A stretch of DNA of 57,985 bases, taken from IMG/VR virus record IMGVR_UViG_3300031812_000004, positions 1-57,985 of that record. The stretch is one strand, 5' to 3'. Positions 39,945-48,545 of this stretch are shown one piece after another. The notes beneath the pieces are model-generated. The model had not been told where the DNA came from and ran no database searches. It saw only the letters and a program-made list of their open reading frames with translations. The position numbers and the translations under genes were made by a program. Position 1 is the stretch's first letter. Each line of letters opens with the position of its first letter. Source of the DNA: a virus.

Positions 39945-40193
39945 TTGCATACAAAAAATAATAAAAATAAAAAAAAGAAAAATGAATCTGTATATTCATC
40001 CATACAGAATAAACCAACGTATATTGAATTTATCTGTCCGGAAGGTTATAGTATAAAAATACCACTGGCATTGTATACCAGTCTTACAGATGAACAGTTC
40101 AACGAATATGTAAATGAACAGTGCTACAAAAAAACAAATAACTACTACGAAGATAATGACGATATAAACATAATAGATATTATTAAATCGTAA
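39945..40193 (+). CDS. hypothetical small protein, probable TTG start
   Basis: An 82-aa protein with a poly-basic N-terminus (HTKNNKNKKKKNE) and an acidic end (YYEDNDDINIIDIIKS). No in-frame ATG exists between the promoter at 39930 and the conserved-looking body (YIEFICPEGYSIKIPLALY), so TTG at 39945, a few bases after the expected transcription start, is the likely start. Function unknown. Confidence 0.5.
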   Translation: MHTKNNKNKKKKNESVYSSIQNKPTYIEFICPEGYSIKIPLALYTSLTDEQFNEYVNEQCYKKTNNYYEDNDDINIIDIIKS

Positions 40194-40212
40194 CCTACTA
40201 AAACAAATAAAT

Positions 40213-40467
40213 ATGCAAAACCAGAAAAATCAACAGGTAAACCTGAACGGTCCGGAAAGAAACGAGTTTAAGAAAAACCTAAAAGAAATGGCAGCTATCT
40301 CAAAACTCAGAAAAGAAATAGCTGAAAATATGTACTATGAACACCTTTATACCTTAAAACTGCAGGAACTACAAATGAAGTTCCAGACTCCGGAAAATAA
40401 AAATAATGAACCGGAAAAACAACCTGACGAAATCAAAAACGAAACTAACCAAAATGTTCAACAGTAA
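40213..40467 (+). CDS. hypothetical small helical protein
   Basis: An 84-aa protein (MQNQKNQQVNLNGPERNEF...), Gln/Asn/Glu-rich and helical (LKEMAAISKLRKEIAENMYY). It lies in the packaging operon upstream of the zinc-ribbon gene, and could be a small virion or assembly protein. No family is recognised. Confidence 0.6.
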   Translation: MQNQKNQQVNLNGPERNEFKKNLKEMAAISKLRKEIAENMYYEHLYTLKLQELQMKFQTPENKNNEPEKQPDEIKNETNQNVQQ

Positions 40468-40480
40468 CAAGTTATAACCT

Positions 40481-40768
40481 ATGAAATTTACCAAACGTAT
40501 AAAACTTGTATACCAGAACTTCGGTAGTATATCTCATGCGTTTCTGCTGTGGATAAAAGACGGCATAAGCAAACTTACAGGAAAAGAAAGCGAAAGCCAG
40601 AAATTATACCACCAGAGAATCAGATTATGCCGTGTATGTAAATTTAAAAGATATAACGATACAGAAATGTGCGTTATACCTTTTTCCGAATGTTGCGGTC
40701 TTTGTGGATGTACTTTACGTCTTAAACTAAGACTGAAAGAAGAAAGATGTCCGATAGGAGAATGGTAG
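40481..40768 (+). CDS. zinc-ribbon protein upstream of terminase
   Basis: A 95-aa protein. A C-terminal cluster CRVCKFKR, then MCVIPFSECCGLCGC, then KEERCPIGEW gives at least six cysteines in a CxxC...CxxCxC...C pattern, consistent with one or two zinc sites. From memory, similar CGxCGCxLxxKxR...CPxGxW proteins lie near terminase genes in other Bacteroidota phages. Possible packaging-linked DNA-binding protein. Confidence 0.7.
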   Translation: MKFTKRIKLVYQNFGSISHAFLLWIKDGISKLTGKESESQKLYHQRIRLCRVCKFKRYNDTEMCVIPFSECCGLCGCTLRLKLRLKEERCPIGEW

Positions 40769-40774
40769 TATACC

Positions 40775-41281
40775 ATGAGTCCGTTAATAGTCAATGAAGG
40801 TAAAAATATAGTTCCTAACGGATTTGTATATGAAACATATCCGCTTAATGAACTTATAAAACTTCCGGACGGAATCAAATGGCTTACGTATCTTCATAAT
40901 CATTATTATCCTAATGTTGAAGAAAATCCCTTCTTTTTGCTAGATGAATACCGTAAAGATAAAATAATACTAAGAACTCTTGGTCTTAAAGAAGAAGATA
41001 AACCAGAAATTCTTAAAGAATGCATCAGTCTTGTAAAAGAAATATACAGCAATCCTATTATACGTTTACACGAATCACTTAAAAACTCTATAGATAAAAT
41101 AGCAAGATACCTTGAAGAAACAGAAATCAACGACCGCAACATGAAAAACATAGAAAGTGTTATCAAAAACTTTAATATCATATTGGAATCATACAAAAAA
41201 ACATTAACTTCTATAAACGAAGCCTTCATAAATAAAAGCCAAAAAGTAAAAGGTGGTAAAAAACTCCCGTATGATTTATGA
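40775..41281 (+). CDS. candidate small terminase subunit
   Basis: A 168-aa protein directly upstream of TerL, overlapping it by 4 nt (ATGA). The C-terminal two-thirds is helical (EILKECISLVKEIYSNPIIR; IARYLEETEINDRNMKNIES), as expected for an oligomerising TerS, and the basic end KSQKVKGGKKLPYDL could contact TerL. No clear N-terminal helix-turn-helix is seen, so the call rests mainly on position. Confidence 0.55.
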   Translation: MSPLIVNEGKNIVPNGFVYETYPLNELIKLPDGIKWLTYLHNHYYPNVEENPFFLLDEYRKDKIILRTLGLKEEDKPEILKECISLVKEIYSNPIIRLHESLKNSIDKIARYLEETEINDRNMKNIESVIKNFNIILESYKKTLTSINEAFINKSQKVKGGKKLPYDL

Positions 41282-43491
41282 TATTAAAAACAAACGAAAA
41301 AGGGAATATACAGGTACCATACTTTACATTTAAAGATGTAAAAAAACCAGTTACTCCGGAAAGTATAACAGAATTCCGCTACAAAACCTTCCAGGATAAA
41401 CATGACTATGTAGAATTTCTGAACAGTTGTTTTTACAATGTGGGTGCTTTTGAATATAACCAATATAATCTTTTCATAAAAGGAGCCAGCGAACTGTATA
41501 ACAAAAACGGTTTTTACTGTAACTATAAGGAAGAAAGCTACGATTATATTCATTTTTGGGACTCAGAAAAAGAAAAATGCATGTACGGTGTTATCATTAA
41601 TAACGGAAAAAGAGAATACTTTTACCCCGGAGAACTTTATTTCTGGTTTAACTATCTTCCAATATATAACAAATCAAAGTTTAAAAAAGACTTTCCTGAT
41701 CATTCAGACCTTCAGCATCACATAAGTTTATACGAATACATCGCTTTCATGGAAAACAAACATGCCGTTATCGTCAAAAAAAGACAGTCAGGTTCTTCTT
41801 ACTATCATGCCGGTAAAATGATACATGTACTATGGTTTCTTGAAAACAAAATAGTAAAATTACTTTCTTTCCACGAATATCATCTTCACGAAGTATGGGA
41901 TATGTTCGAAGAATACGCCGACTTTCTGAACAGTAATACAGCATGGATAAGACCTATGTTTCCTGACAGAAGGTTCCTGTGGAAACAACAGATAGAAATA
42001 AACCAGGAAGGTGTTAAACAGTACCGTGGTCTTAAATCTTCCGTTAAAGCCAGACCTATGGCTGACGGACCTACAAAAGGTGTAGGAGGTCCCAGCTGGA
42101 TAGTATTCTACGAAGAACCCGGCGTTTCACCTACCGTCCTTGAAACATTCCTTTACATGAAACCTGCCCTCAAAGACGGAGAAAACCTGACAGGTCAGTT
42201 TATAGCTTCGGGTTCCGTTGGAGAACTGGAAGAATCCAGAGGACTCAGAAAAATGGTTCTGAATCCTGAAACGTACGATATCAAAAGTGTAGATAACCCA
42301 AATTATGATAACAGCGGTATTGTAAGAAAAACAGCACTGTTTATACCACAATCATACCGTTATCTTCCTTATGTAGATGCTTACGGAAACTCATTGGTCA
42401 ATGAAGCAAAGGAAAGGATTCTCAAAGACAGAGAACAAAAAAAGCAGGACATGTCCTATGAAGAATATAACATTTTTGTAAGCCAGGAACCGTTAACACT
42501 GGAAGAAGCATTTTCATACCGTAAAGAAAGCAAATTTCCGATAGATATTATTAAAAAACATTTAAGTATACTGGAAATGGAAAAACCTGATTACAAATGC
42601 GTAGAACTTGATGTTGTTAACGGTAAAATAGAAGCATTCCCAAGTAATAAAAAACCTATAGATATATTTCCTTTACCGTCTAATTACATGTTTAAGGAAG
42701 GTGTTTTACAGGTATGGGAAGAACCTGATACATCATTACCTTTTGGTTCCTATATAGCTGGCGTTGACCCTGTATCAGAAGGTAAAACAACAACATCAAA
42801 TTCTTTGGCTTCTGTATACATATTGAAACAACCTACGGAAAAGACAGTTTACAATAAAAACGGAGAAGTTATTGAAAATACTATCAGCCCTGCCAAAATT
42901 GTCGCCTGCTGGACAGGAAGGTTTGATGACCTTGAAAAAACCAACGAACACATGTTACGTATTATAGAATGGTACAAAGCCGTAGCTGTAGTAGAAAATA
43001 ATGTAAACAATTTCATTCATTTCTGTATACGAAAAAAGAAACAACACCACCTTATAAGAAAAAACCAGCTGATGTTCCTGAAAGAATTAAATATGAATAA
43101 TTCAGTACATCAGGAGTATGGATTCAGAAACGTAGGAAATGTATTTATGAATATGCTTGATTATACTATTAGTTTTATAAAATCAGAGATAGGAAGCACT
43201 ACAGATCCATTAACAAATAAAGAAAGAACAGTATTAGGAATAGAATACATAAAAGATAAAATGGTATTGACAGAAATGTTATACTATGGAGTGGAAAATA
43301 CCGACCGGCTTGTGGCTCTTACTGCAGCTATATCTTATTATTATGTTGTTAATTCCTACAAAAGTTATGTTAAAAGCATTACTGTAGAACAGGATAGTAA
43401 TAAAAATAATGGATTTTTTGACGATAAAATAACGAAAGCCGTGAAATATAATTACATGCGTAAAAAGAATTTGTTTACTAGATTAAGATAG
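41278..43491 (+). CDS. terL: terminase large subunit
   Basis: A 737-aa packaging motor. The ATPase shows a Walker A-like VKKRQSGSSYYHAGK (166-180) and Walker B WIVFYEE (274-280) with the catalytic Glu. The nuclease domain starts at SYIAGVDPVSEG (first Asp D497), has VVENNVN (E573) and ends near ENTDRLVALTAAI with the last Asp. It cuts concatemers and drives DNA into the capsid through the portal encoded next. The C-terminus is basic (KAVKYNYMRKKNLFTRLR). Confidence 0.93.
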   Translation: MILKTNEKGNIQVPYFTFKDVKKPVTPESITEFRYKTFQDKHDYVEFLNSCFYNVGAFEYNQYNLFIKGASELYNKNGFYCNYKEESYDYIHFWDSEKEKCMYGVIINNGKREYFYPGELYFWFNYLPIYNKSKFKKDFPDHSDLQHHISLYEYIAFMENKHAVIVKKRQSGSSYYHAGKMIHVLWFLENKIVKLLSFHEYHLHEVWDMFEEYADFLNSNTAWIRPMFPDRRFLWKQQIEINQEGVKQYRGLKSSVKARPMADGPTKGVGGPSWIVFYEEPGVSPTVLETFLYMKPALKDGENLTGQFIASGSVGELEESRGLRKMVLNPETYDIKSVDNPNYDNSGIVRKTALFIPQSYRYLPYVDAYGNSLVNEAKERILKDREQKKQDMSYEEYNIFVSQEPLTLEEAFSYRKESKFPIDIIKKHLSILEMEKPDYKCVELDVVNGKIEAFPSNKKPIDIFPLPSNYMFKEGVLQVWEEPDTSLPFGSYIAGVDPVSEGKTTTSNSLASVYILKQPTEKTVYNKNGEVIENTISPAKIVACWTGRFDDLEKTNEHMLRIIEWYKAVAVVENNVNNFIHFCIRKKKQHHLIRKNQLMFLKELNMNNSVHQEYGFRNVGNVFMNMLDYTISFIKSEIGSTTDPLTNKERTVLGIEYIKDKMVLTEMLYYGVENTDRLVALTAAISYYYVVNSYKSYVKSITVEQDSNKNNGFFDDKITKAVKYNYMRKKNLFTRLR

Positions 43492-43499
43492 ACTTGTCC

Positions 43500-43513
43500 T
43501 AAAATTTAGTATT
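43500..43513 (+). promoter_or_regulatory. late-promoter motif, copy 2
   Basis: TAAAATTTAGTATT, preceded by ACTTGT, 12 nt before the portal ATG. The sequence TATTTTTG at 43510-43517 overlaps it, so a host-type -7 element may be superimposed. Confidence 0.7.
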
Positions 43514-43525
43514 TTTGTAATAAAA

Positions 43526-46255
43526 ATGAAACCACAAATAGCTAAACTTATAACTGAAACAAAGGATAGTATCTTTAAAACCGGTAAAAGTAACAGCACC
43601 TTACTTACCAGACCTTTTCAGTTTCTCAGCAAAAAAGATAAAGATTTTGAATGGTATGCCCGTAATCTTGACTGGCTGGAATTCTACGGCTACAACCAGT
43701 TAAGAACAAGAAGCATGAAAATGTTAAAAAATTATAAAATTGTAGCCGGAGTTATAGATAAAGAAGATTACATAGTAAGCGAAGACAATGAAAACAGTTT
43801 ATTTATAACTTTCCTTTCAGAAGATAATTCTCATGATACCAGCGTTACGGATTTAAAGTTTTATCCGCTAGTACCAAGGATAATAAATACTCTTACCACA
43901 GAATTTTCAAAAAGAAAAACAGAAGTACTTTACAGAGCAGTAGATATCTATTCTGTCAACGAAGTCCTTGAACTCAGAAACGAAGAACTTAAAAAACTGG
44001 TCTATAACCAGCTATCCGTAGCTATATACAAAGAAATGGTAAAATATGGACTTATAGACGAAAGTCAGGTTACTCCTGAACTAAAAGACGCTATCGCTCA
44101 GGATTATATTTCCAAAATACCACAAATAAACGAATATTTCAATAAAAACTTTGTATTAAAAGTTGAAGAACTGGCTGCCAAATTACACGAAATAGATTGC
44201 AATCGTCTTAAAATGGACGAACTGGAACTCTCAGCGTTTGTGGATTTTCTTACTACTTCGAGTGCTTTCTTTCATTTCAGAATGGAAGAAAACAACTACT
44301 TCATTGAAAACTGGAATCCAATGTTTACTTTTTATCGCAAAAAACCTTCCAGCTACTTTATTTCTGACGGCGATTTCGTAGGAAAAATAGAACTAATGAC
44401 CATTCAGGAAATAGTAGACCGCTACGGAAGATATATAGATCCTGATGACCTTGAAAAACTTGAAACCTACTACGGTAATGTCAATGCAAACCAGGCTCTT
44501 ACAGGATACGAAAACGACGGTTCATACTTTGTAAATGTAAAAGGATACGATAACAGTGCTTATTCCGGTGGTCTTGACTATCGCAGGACATTATACTGGT
44601 TTGATAACATAGGTAACCTTCAGGATATCATAAGCAATCTTTTTATTTCTTCCGAAGATGCCAGAGGTAACCTTCTTGGTTCATACCTGAGAGTAACAAC
44701 AGCATACTGGAAAACCTATAAAAAAGTTGGTAAACTTACCAAAATAGATATTAACGGAAATAAAATAGAAACTATAGTATCTGAAGATTATGTAATAACA
44801 GACAAACCAAGATATAATACTTCTTTAAAAAATGAGCAAAACGAAGAAACACTTGTCTTTGGAGAACATATCGAATGGGAATGGATAACAGAAGTAGTAG
44901 GAGGTATTAAAATAAGCCGTAACGGAATATCCTATTTTACTCCTTTCAGTGATGATAAAGAAAAGAATGATACCGGTCTTCCGATATACATTGGAATAGG
45001 AAGAAAAGAACCAGGACCTGTACGGTATCAGTTTAAAGATGGTACGGATAACATTTATGGTTGCAGACTACCGGTAGAAGGTATCGTTTATACTGAGAAA
45101 AATGTGAAGGTTTCCAGTCTGGTGGATTTGACAAAACCATTCCAGGTGGCATATAATCTGGTTAATAACCAGATAATGGACATACTTCTCGACGAATTGG
45201 GAAGTGTTATTCTTATAGACCAGAACGTTTTACCTAAACATTCACTGGCAGAAGACTGGGCAAGTGATCCCTATATGAGAGCCTATCTTGCCATGAAACA
45301 GTTTAAAATGCTCCCGGTAGATACTTCTGCTGCCAATCTTGAAAATCCCATAAATTTTAATCATTTTCAGGCTTTAAATCTTGAACAGTCAGCAAGGATA
45401 GCGTCCAGAATACAACTGGCTGAATTTTTCAAACGTCAGTGTTTTGAAGCCATAGGTTTTACTATGGAAAGACTTATGGGTGCCAGCGGTCAGTATCAGA
45501 GTGCCAGAAGTGCTGAATTGAGTATTGTACAATCCTATAATGTAACTGAAAAATGGTTTATGCTCTTTACTGATCAGCTTATGCCAAGAGTCCATGAAAT
45601 GAGAACGAACCTTGCATTTTATTACCTGACATTTTCAGAAAACCCGCCTAAATACCTGATTAACATACTTAATACCGGAGAAAGAAACATTTTGAAAATA
45701 GATGATGATGCGTTGGCATTAAGGGATTTATGTGTATTTATAACAAACAAAATAAACTATCGTAGTATACTTGACCAGATTAAGCAGGTGGTAGTAAACA
45801 ACAATACACTCGGATTATCTATTGCAGATCTTGCTGAAATATTAGGTAGCAATTCTTATAACAAGCTGTTACAGATGTTAAAACTAATGGAAGAAAAGAG
45901 ACAAAAACAGATGGAACTGGAAGCAGAACAGAAACGTCAGGAACTGAAGCAACTGAGTCTGTTAAACATGGAAGAAAAGAAACTTGCTTACGAATACAAC
46001 AAAGCCATAGAAGAACTGAAGGCAAGATATCGGTTACTGGAAACACAGTTAAAATCGTATGGATATTCAGTAGGAGACTTGAACCAAAACAAAATACCTG
46101 ATGTCTACGATCTGCAACAGATGTTCAGACAATCTGAGGAATACAAAAAAGAACTGGAAAACACCAAAAACAACTATGAACAGGTTATGCAGGAATATGA
46201 ACAAAAAATAAAAAAACTGACAGAAGAAATTGAACAATACAGAAAAAATACGTAA
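43526..46255 (+). CDS. portal protein
   Basis: A 909-aa protein immediately after TerL, the expected place and order. Residues about 20-560 carry the portal-type body (WYARNLDWLEFYGYNQLRTR; VNNQIMDILLDELG; RLMGASGQYQSARSAELSIV), and the tail 760-909 is a long coiled coil (KLMEEKRQKQMELEAEQKRQ; EYEQKIKKLTEEIEQYRKNT). It would form the dodecameric DNA channel. The length is well above typical portals, and the coil may extend into the capsid or serve as a scaffold-binding arm. Confidence 0.85.
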   Translation: MKPQIAKLITETKDSIFKTGKSNSTLLTRPFQFLSKKDKDFEWYARNLDWLEFYGYNQLRTRSMKMLKNYKIVAGVIDKEDYIVSEDNENSLFITFLSEDNSHDTSVTDLKFYPLVPRIINTLTTEFSKRKTEVLYRAVDIYSVNEVLELRNEELKKLVYNQLSVAIYKEMVKYGLIDESQVTPELKDAIAQDYISKIPQINEYFNKNFVLKVEELAAKLHEIDCNRLKMDELELSAFVDFLTTSSAFFHFRMEENNYFIENWNPMFTFYRKKPSSYFISDGDFVGKIELMTIQEIVDRYGRYIDPDDLEKLETYYGNVNANQALTGYENDGSYFVNVKGYDNSAYSGGLDYRRTLYWFDNIGNLQDIISNLFISSEDARGNLLGSYLRVTTAYWKTYKKVGKLTKIDINGNKIETIVSEDYVITDKPRYNTSLKNEQNEETLVFGEHIEWEWITEVVGGIKISRNGISYFTPFSDDKEKNDTGLPIYIGIGRKEPGPVRYQFKDGTDNIYGCRLPVEGIVYTEKNVKVSSLVDLTKPFQVAYNLVNNQIMDILLDELGSVILIDQNVLPKHSLAEDWASDPYMRAYLAMKQFKMLPVDTSAANLENPINFNHFQALNLEQSARIASRIQLAEFFKRQCFEAIGFTMERLMGASGQYQSARSAELSIVQSYNVTEKWFMLFTDQLMPRVHEMRTNLAFYYLTFSENPPKYLINILNTGERNILKIDDDALALRDLCVFITNKINYRSILDQIKQVVVNNNTLGLSIADLAEILGSNSYNKLLQMLKLMEEKRQKQMELEAEQKRQELKQLSLLNMEEKKLAYEYNKAIEELKARYRLLETQLKSYGYSVGDLNQNKIPDVYDLQQMFRQSEEYKKELENTKNNYEQVMQEYEQKIKKLTEEIEQYRKNT

Positions 46256-46260
46256 ATTTG
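46230..46260 (+). promoter_or_regulatory. complete Bacteroidota-type promoter
   Basis: TTG at 46230-46232, a 20-nt spacer, then TAAATTTG at 46253-46260, overlapping the portal stop. It would transcribe the scaffold-like gene. Confidence 0.6.
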
Positions 46261-46278
46261 TAAAAAAAATAATGTGTT

Positions 46279-47523
46279 ATGGAAAACGACAACAAAAAAC
46301 AGATGTTTGAAAACGAGGAGCTGGATATTAATATAGCTGATGCTTTTCTTGCTCCTGATATAACTTCGGTCAGTAACGATGACAAAGAAAAACCGGAAGA
46401 AACCAAAAACTATAAGAAAGATGAAAAAAAAGACCAGAAATCAGAAGATAAAAAAGATATTCAGAAAGAACAACCGGAAAATAACGAAGAAGACAAACAA
46501 AATATCCAGCCGGATGAAATTTCGGCAGCCGAAATCATCACAGGACAAGCACAGAGCCTTAGCAGAAAGCTCGACAGTTCAACGTCTAACAAAGCGGTTG
46601 GAGAGATTAAAGATACTATTAAGGAACTTATTGAACAAAAGATACTCCTGCCGTTAGATATAGACAAAGATATAGATGACTATACAAAAGATGAACTTAA
46701 AGAACTTTTAAAGCTAAATATAGAAAATGCAAGAAAAGAAGAATCTGAAAGCGTATTGGAACAGTTTATAGATTCTTTACCTGAAGAATTGCAGAAAATG
46801 ATAGAATATCATGTGGCTGGTGGTTTTGATATTAAACAGATTATAAATCTTATCAGCAAAGATGCTGAAATGTTCAGCTTAGATCCTGATAATGAAACTG
46901 ATGCTAAAACAATTCTGGCTTATCATTTACGTAACAATCTTGGAATGAGCGACGACGAAGTTGATGAAGAAATAGAACTTTACGAAAAAGCAGGCAAACT
47001 TACCGAAAAAGCAAGACGTATCTATGATACAGTAAAAGAAAAACGTAAAGAAGAAATAGAAAACAAAATAAAAGAAGCAGAAAAAGCAAAAGAAGAAGCA
47101 TCTAAAAAAATACAAACTTTTATTGAAGGTGTTAAAGCTGTTTCCAGACGTGGAAAGCTAAAGGATAACAATGCAGACAAAACCGTTTTGAAAGATATCG
47201 TTGATGGTCTTACATCAGTAAATTATGAAAGCATAACCGGTAAAAAAACAAATCTACTGGGTTATCTTATAGAACAAAAGCAGTTTATAGAACCAGATTA
47301 CGATCTTATTGTAGAGGCAACATGGCTTTTAAAAGATCCGGAAGGTTATAAAAAATATATTATGTCTTTGGGAGAAAGCAAGGCGGCAAAAGAAACACTG
47401 CGTAAACTAAAAACCGCTTCGTATAAAGATGATAGCGGAATGTCTGAAAGTATAGAAGAAAGAACAAGCCTGCAAAGAAAACTGAAACCAAAAGATGACA
47501 GATCGTGGCTGTTTAACAGGTAA
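46279..47523 (+). CDS. scaffold-like head assembly protein
   Basis: A 414-aa protein, extremely rich in Glu and Lys, with a disordered acidic N-terminus (residues 35-80) and long helices (KEKRKEEIENKIKEAEKAKE). It lies between portal and capsid, the usual scaffold position. The C-terminus is basic (ERTSLQRKLKPKDDRSWLF), as in scaffolds that bind the capsid protein. No protease motif is seen. Confidence 0.65.
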   Translation: MENDNKKQMFENEELDINIADAFLAPDITSVSNDDKEKPEETKNYKKDEKKDQKSEDKKDIQKEQPENNEEDKQNIQPDEISAAEIITGQAQSLSRKLDSSTSNKAVGEIKDTIKELIEQKILLPLDIDKDIDDYTKDELKELLKLNIENARKEESESVLEQFIDSLPEELQKMIEYHVAGGFDIKQIINLISKDAEMFSLDPDNETDAKTILAYHLRNNLGMSDDEVDEEIELYEKAGKLTEKARRIYDTVKEKRKEEIENKIKEAEKAKEEASKKIQTFIEGVKAVSRRGKLKDNNADKTVLKDIVDGLTSVNYESITGKKTNLLGYLIEQKQFIEPDYDLIVEATWLLKDPEGYKKYIMSLGESKAAKETLRKLKTASYKDDSGMSESIEERTSLQRKLKPKDDRSWLFNR

Positions 47524-47543
47524 AAACCAAAAGAAACAAAAAT

Positions 47544-48497
47544 ATGAAAAAAGCTATAGTAATTTCCGGCGGGGGATGTAAGGGAGCCTGGGCATTCGGA
47601 TGGTTATCATACCATACCGATAGAAAGCCGTTTCTGCATAAAGAATACGATTATTATGTAGGAACGTCAGCAGGAGCATTAGTGGCGTGTGCTTTTGCAG
47701 CAGGAAAGATAAAAGAAGCTTCAGAGCTCTTTATATCGTTGGACAACGATAAAGTTTATAAACGATGTCCTTTTAAAATAAAACAAAAACTCGGTATCGG
47801 AAAGTACAAAACTACTATGAAGTTATTTCCGATGGTAAGATCTGTACTTCTTAACACTTATGATACGTTTGGTGATTCTACTCCTGTTCTTACTCTTATA
47901 AGAAAGATTTATACAGAAAATGATCATCAAAATATAAAAGAATCAGGAAGAAAGTTAATAGTTACAGTAACCAATATAAACAATAAAAATTCAGTTTATA
48001 TTGATGCTTCAAATTTTGATTATGAAACTTTTACAAAATATATTTTTGCCAGTACCGCAGCTGCACCTATCATGTCTGTTGTAGAAATTGATGGTGTTCA
48101 GTATGTTGACGGTGGTATTCTTGAAAGTACTCCGATAACAGGTATTATTAGTTATAATGACATACAATCAATAGATGTTCTGAATCTTAATCAGGGTTAT
48201 GCAGAAATCAGCAAAGTCCACAATCCAATAGATATTATTTCATCTTATATAGATATGTTTATGAATCAGGGTAATTCAGATGATATTATTGTTGGAACTT
48301 TGAAAGCAAGTCAGACAGGAAAAGACTTAAAAATATATGAACCTTCCAGATTTCTTACTGATTCGCCTTTTGTTTTTATTCCTGAAGATATGAAATGGTT
48401 TTATGAGTATGGAAGACAGGATGCAGCCAAAGGGTATAAACGCTGTAACTACCAGTTTCTGGCTGATAAAAACAAATCTGTAGTAAAAATTGCATAG
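47544..48497 (+). CDS. patatin-like phospholipase
   Basis: A 317-aa protein with all patatin signatures: the oxyanion loop SGGGCKG (8-14), nucleophile elbow GTSAG (Ser42, 40-44), and catalytic DGG (Asp189, VDGGILESTP). No signal peptide is seen. It sits between scaffold and capsid genes in the head module, 20 nt after the scaffold gene, so it should be made late and may be packaged or act on membranes at lysis or entry. Patatins also serve as bacterial immunity effectors (CapV in CBASS), but the setting here argues for a virion or lysis role. Confidence 0.88.
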   Translation: MKKAIVISGGGCKGAWAFGWLSYHTDRKPFLHKEYDYYVGTSAGALVACAFAAGKIKEASELFISLDNDKVYKRCPFKIKQKLGIGKYKTTMKLFPMVRSVLLNTYDTFGDSTPVLTLIRKIYTENDHQNIKESGRKLIVTVTNINNKNSVYIDASNFDYETFTKYIFASTAAAPIMSVVEIDGVQYVDGGILESTPITGIISYNDIQSIDVLNLNQGYAEISKVHNPIDIISSYIDMFMNQGNSDDIIVGTLKASQTGKDLKIYEPSRFLTDSPFVFIPEDMKWFYEYGRQDAAKGYKRCNYQFLADKNKSVVKIA

Positions 48498-48512
48498 TTT
48501 TATAAAAACGTA

Positions 48513-48526
48513 TAATATTTAGTATC
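48513..48526 (+). promoter_or_regulatory. late-promoter motif, copy 3
   Basis: TAATATTTAGTATC, 19 nt before the major capsid ATG. Confidence 0.72.
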
Positions 48527-48545
48527 AGATTTAAATTTAAGAATT

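Noticed and set aside
40534-40878. A 114-codon minus-strand frame opposite the zinc-ribbon gene
   Set aside because: The plus-strand cysteines form a coherent zinc-ribbon pattern in a packaging operon; nothing supports the minus frame.
47544-48497. Patatin as part of a CBASS-type defence system
   Set aside because: No nucleotide cyclase, ubiquitin-like partner genes or other defence gene is adjacent; the gene lies within a head-assembly operon.
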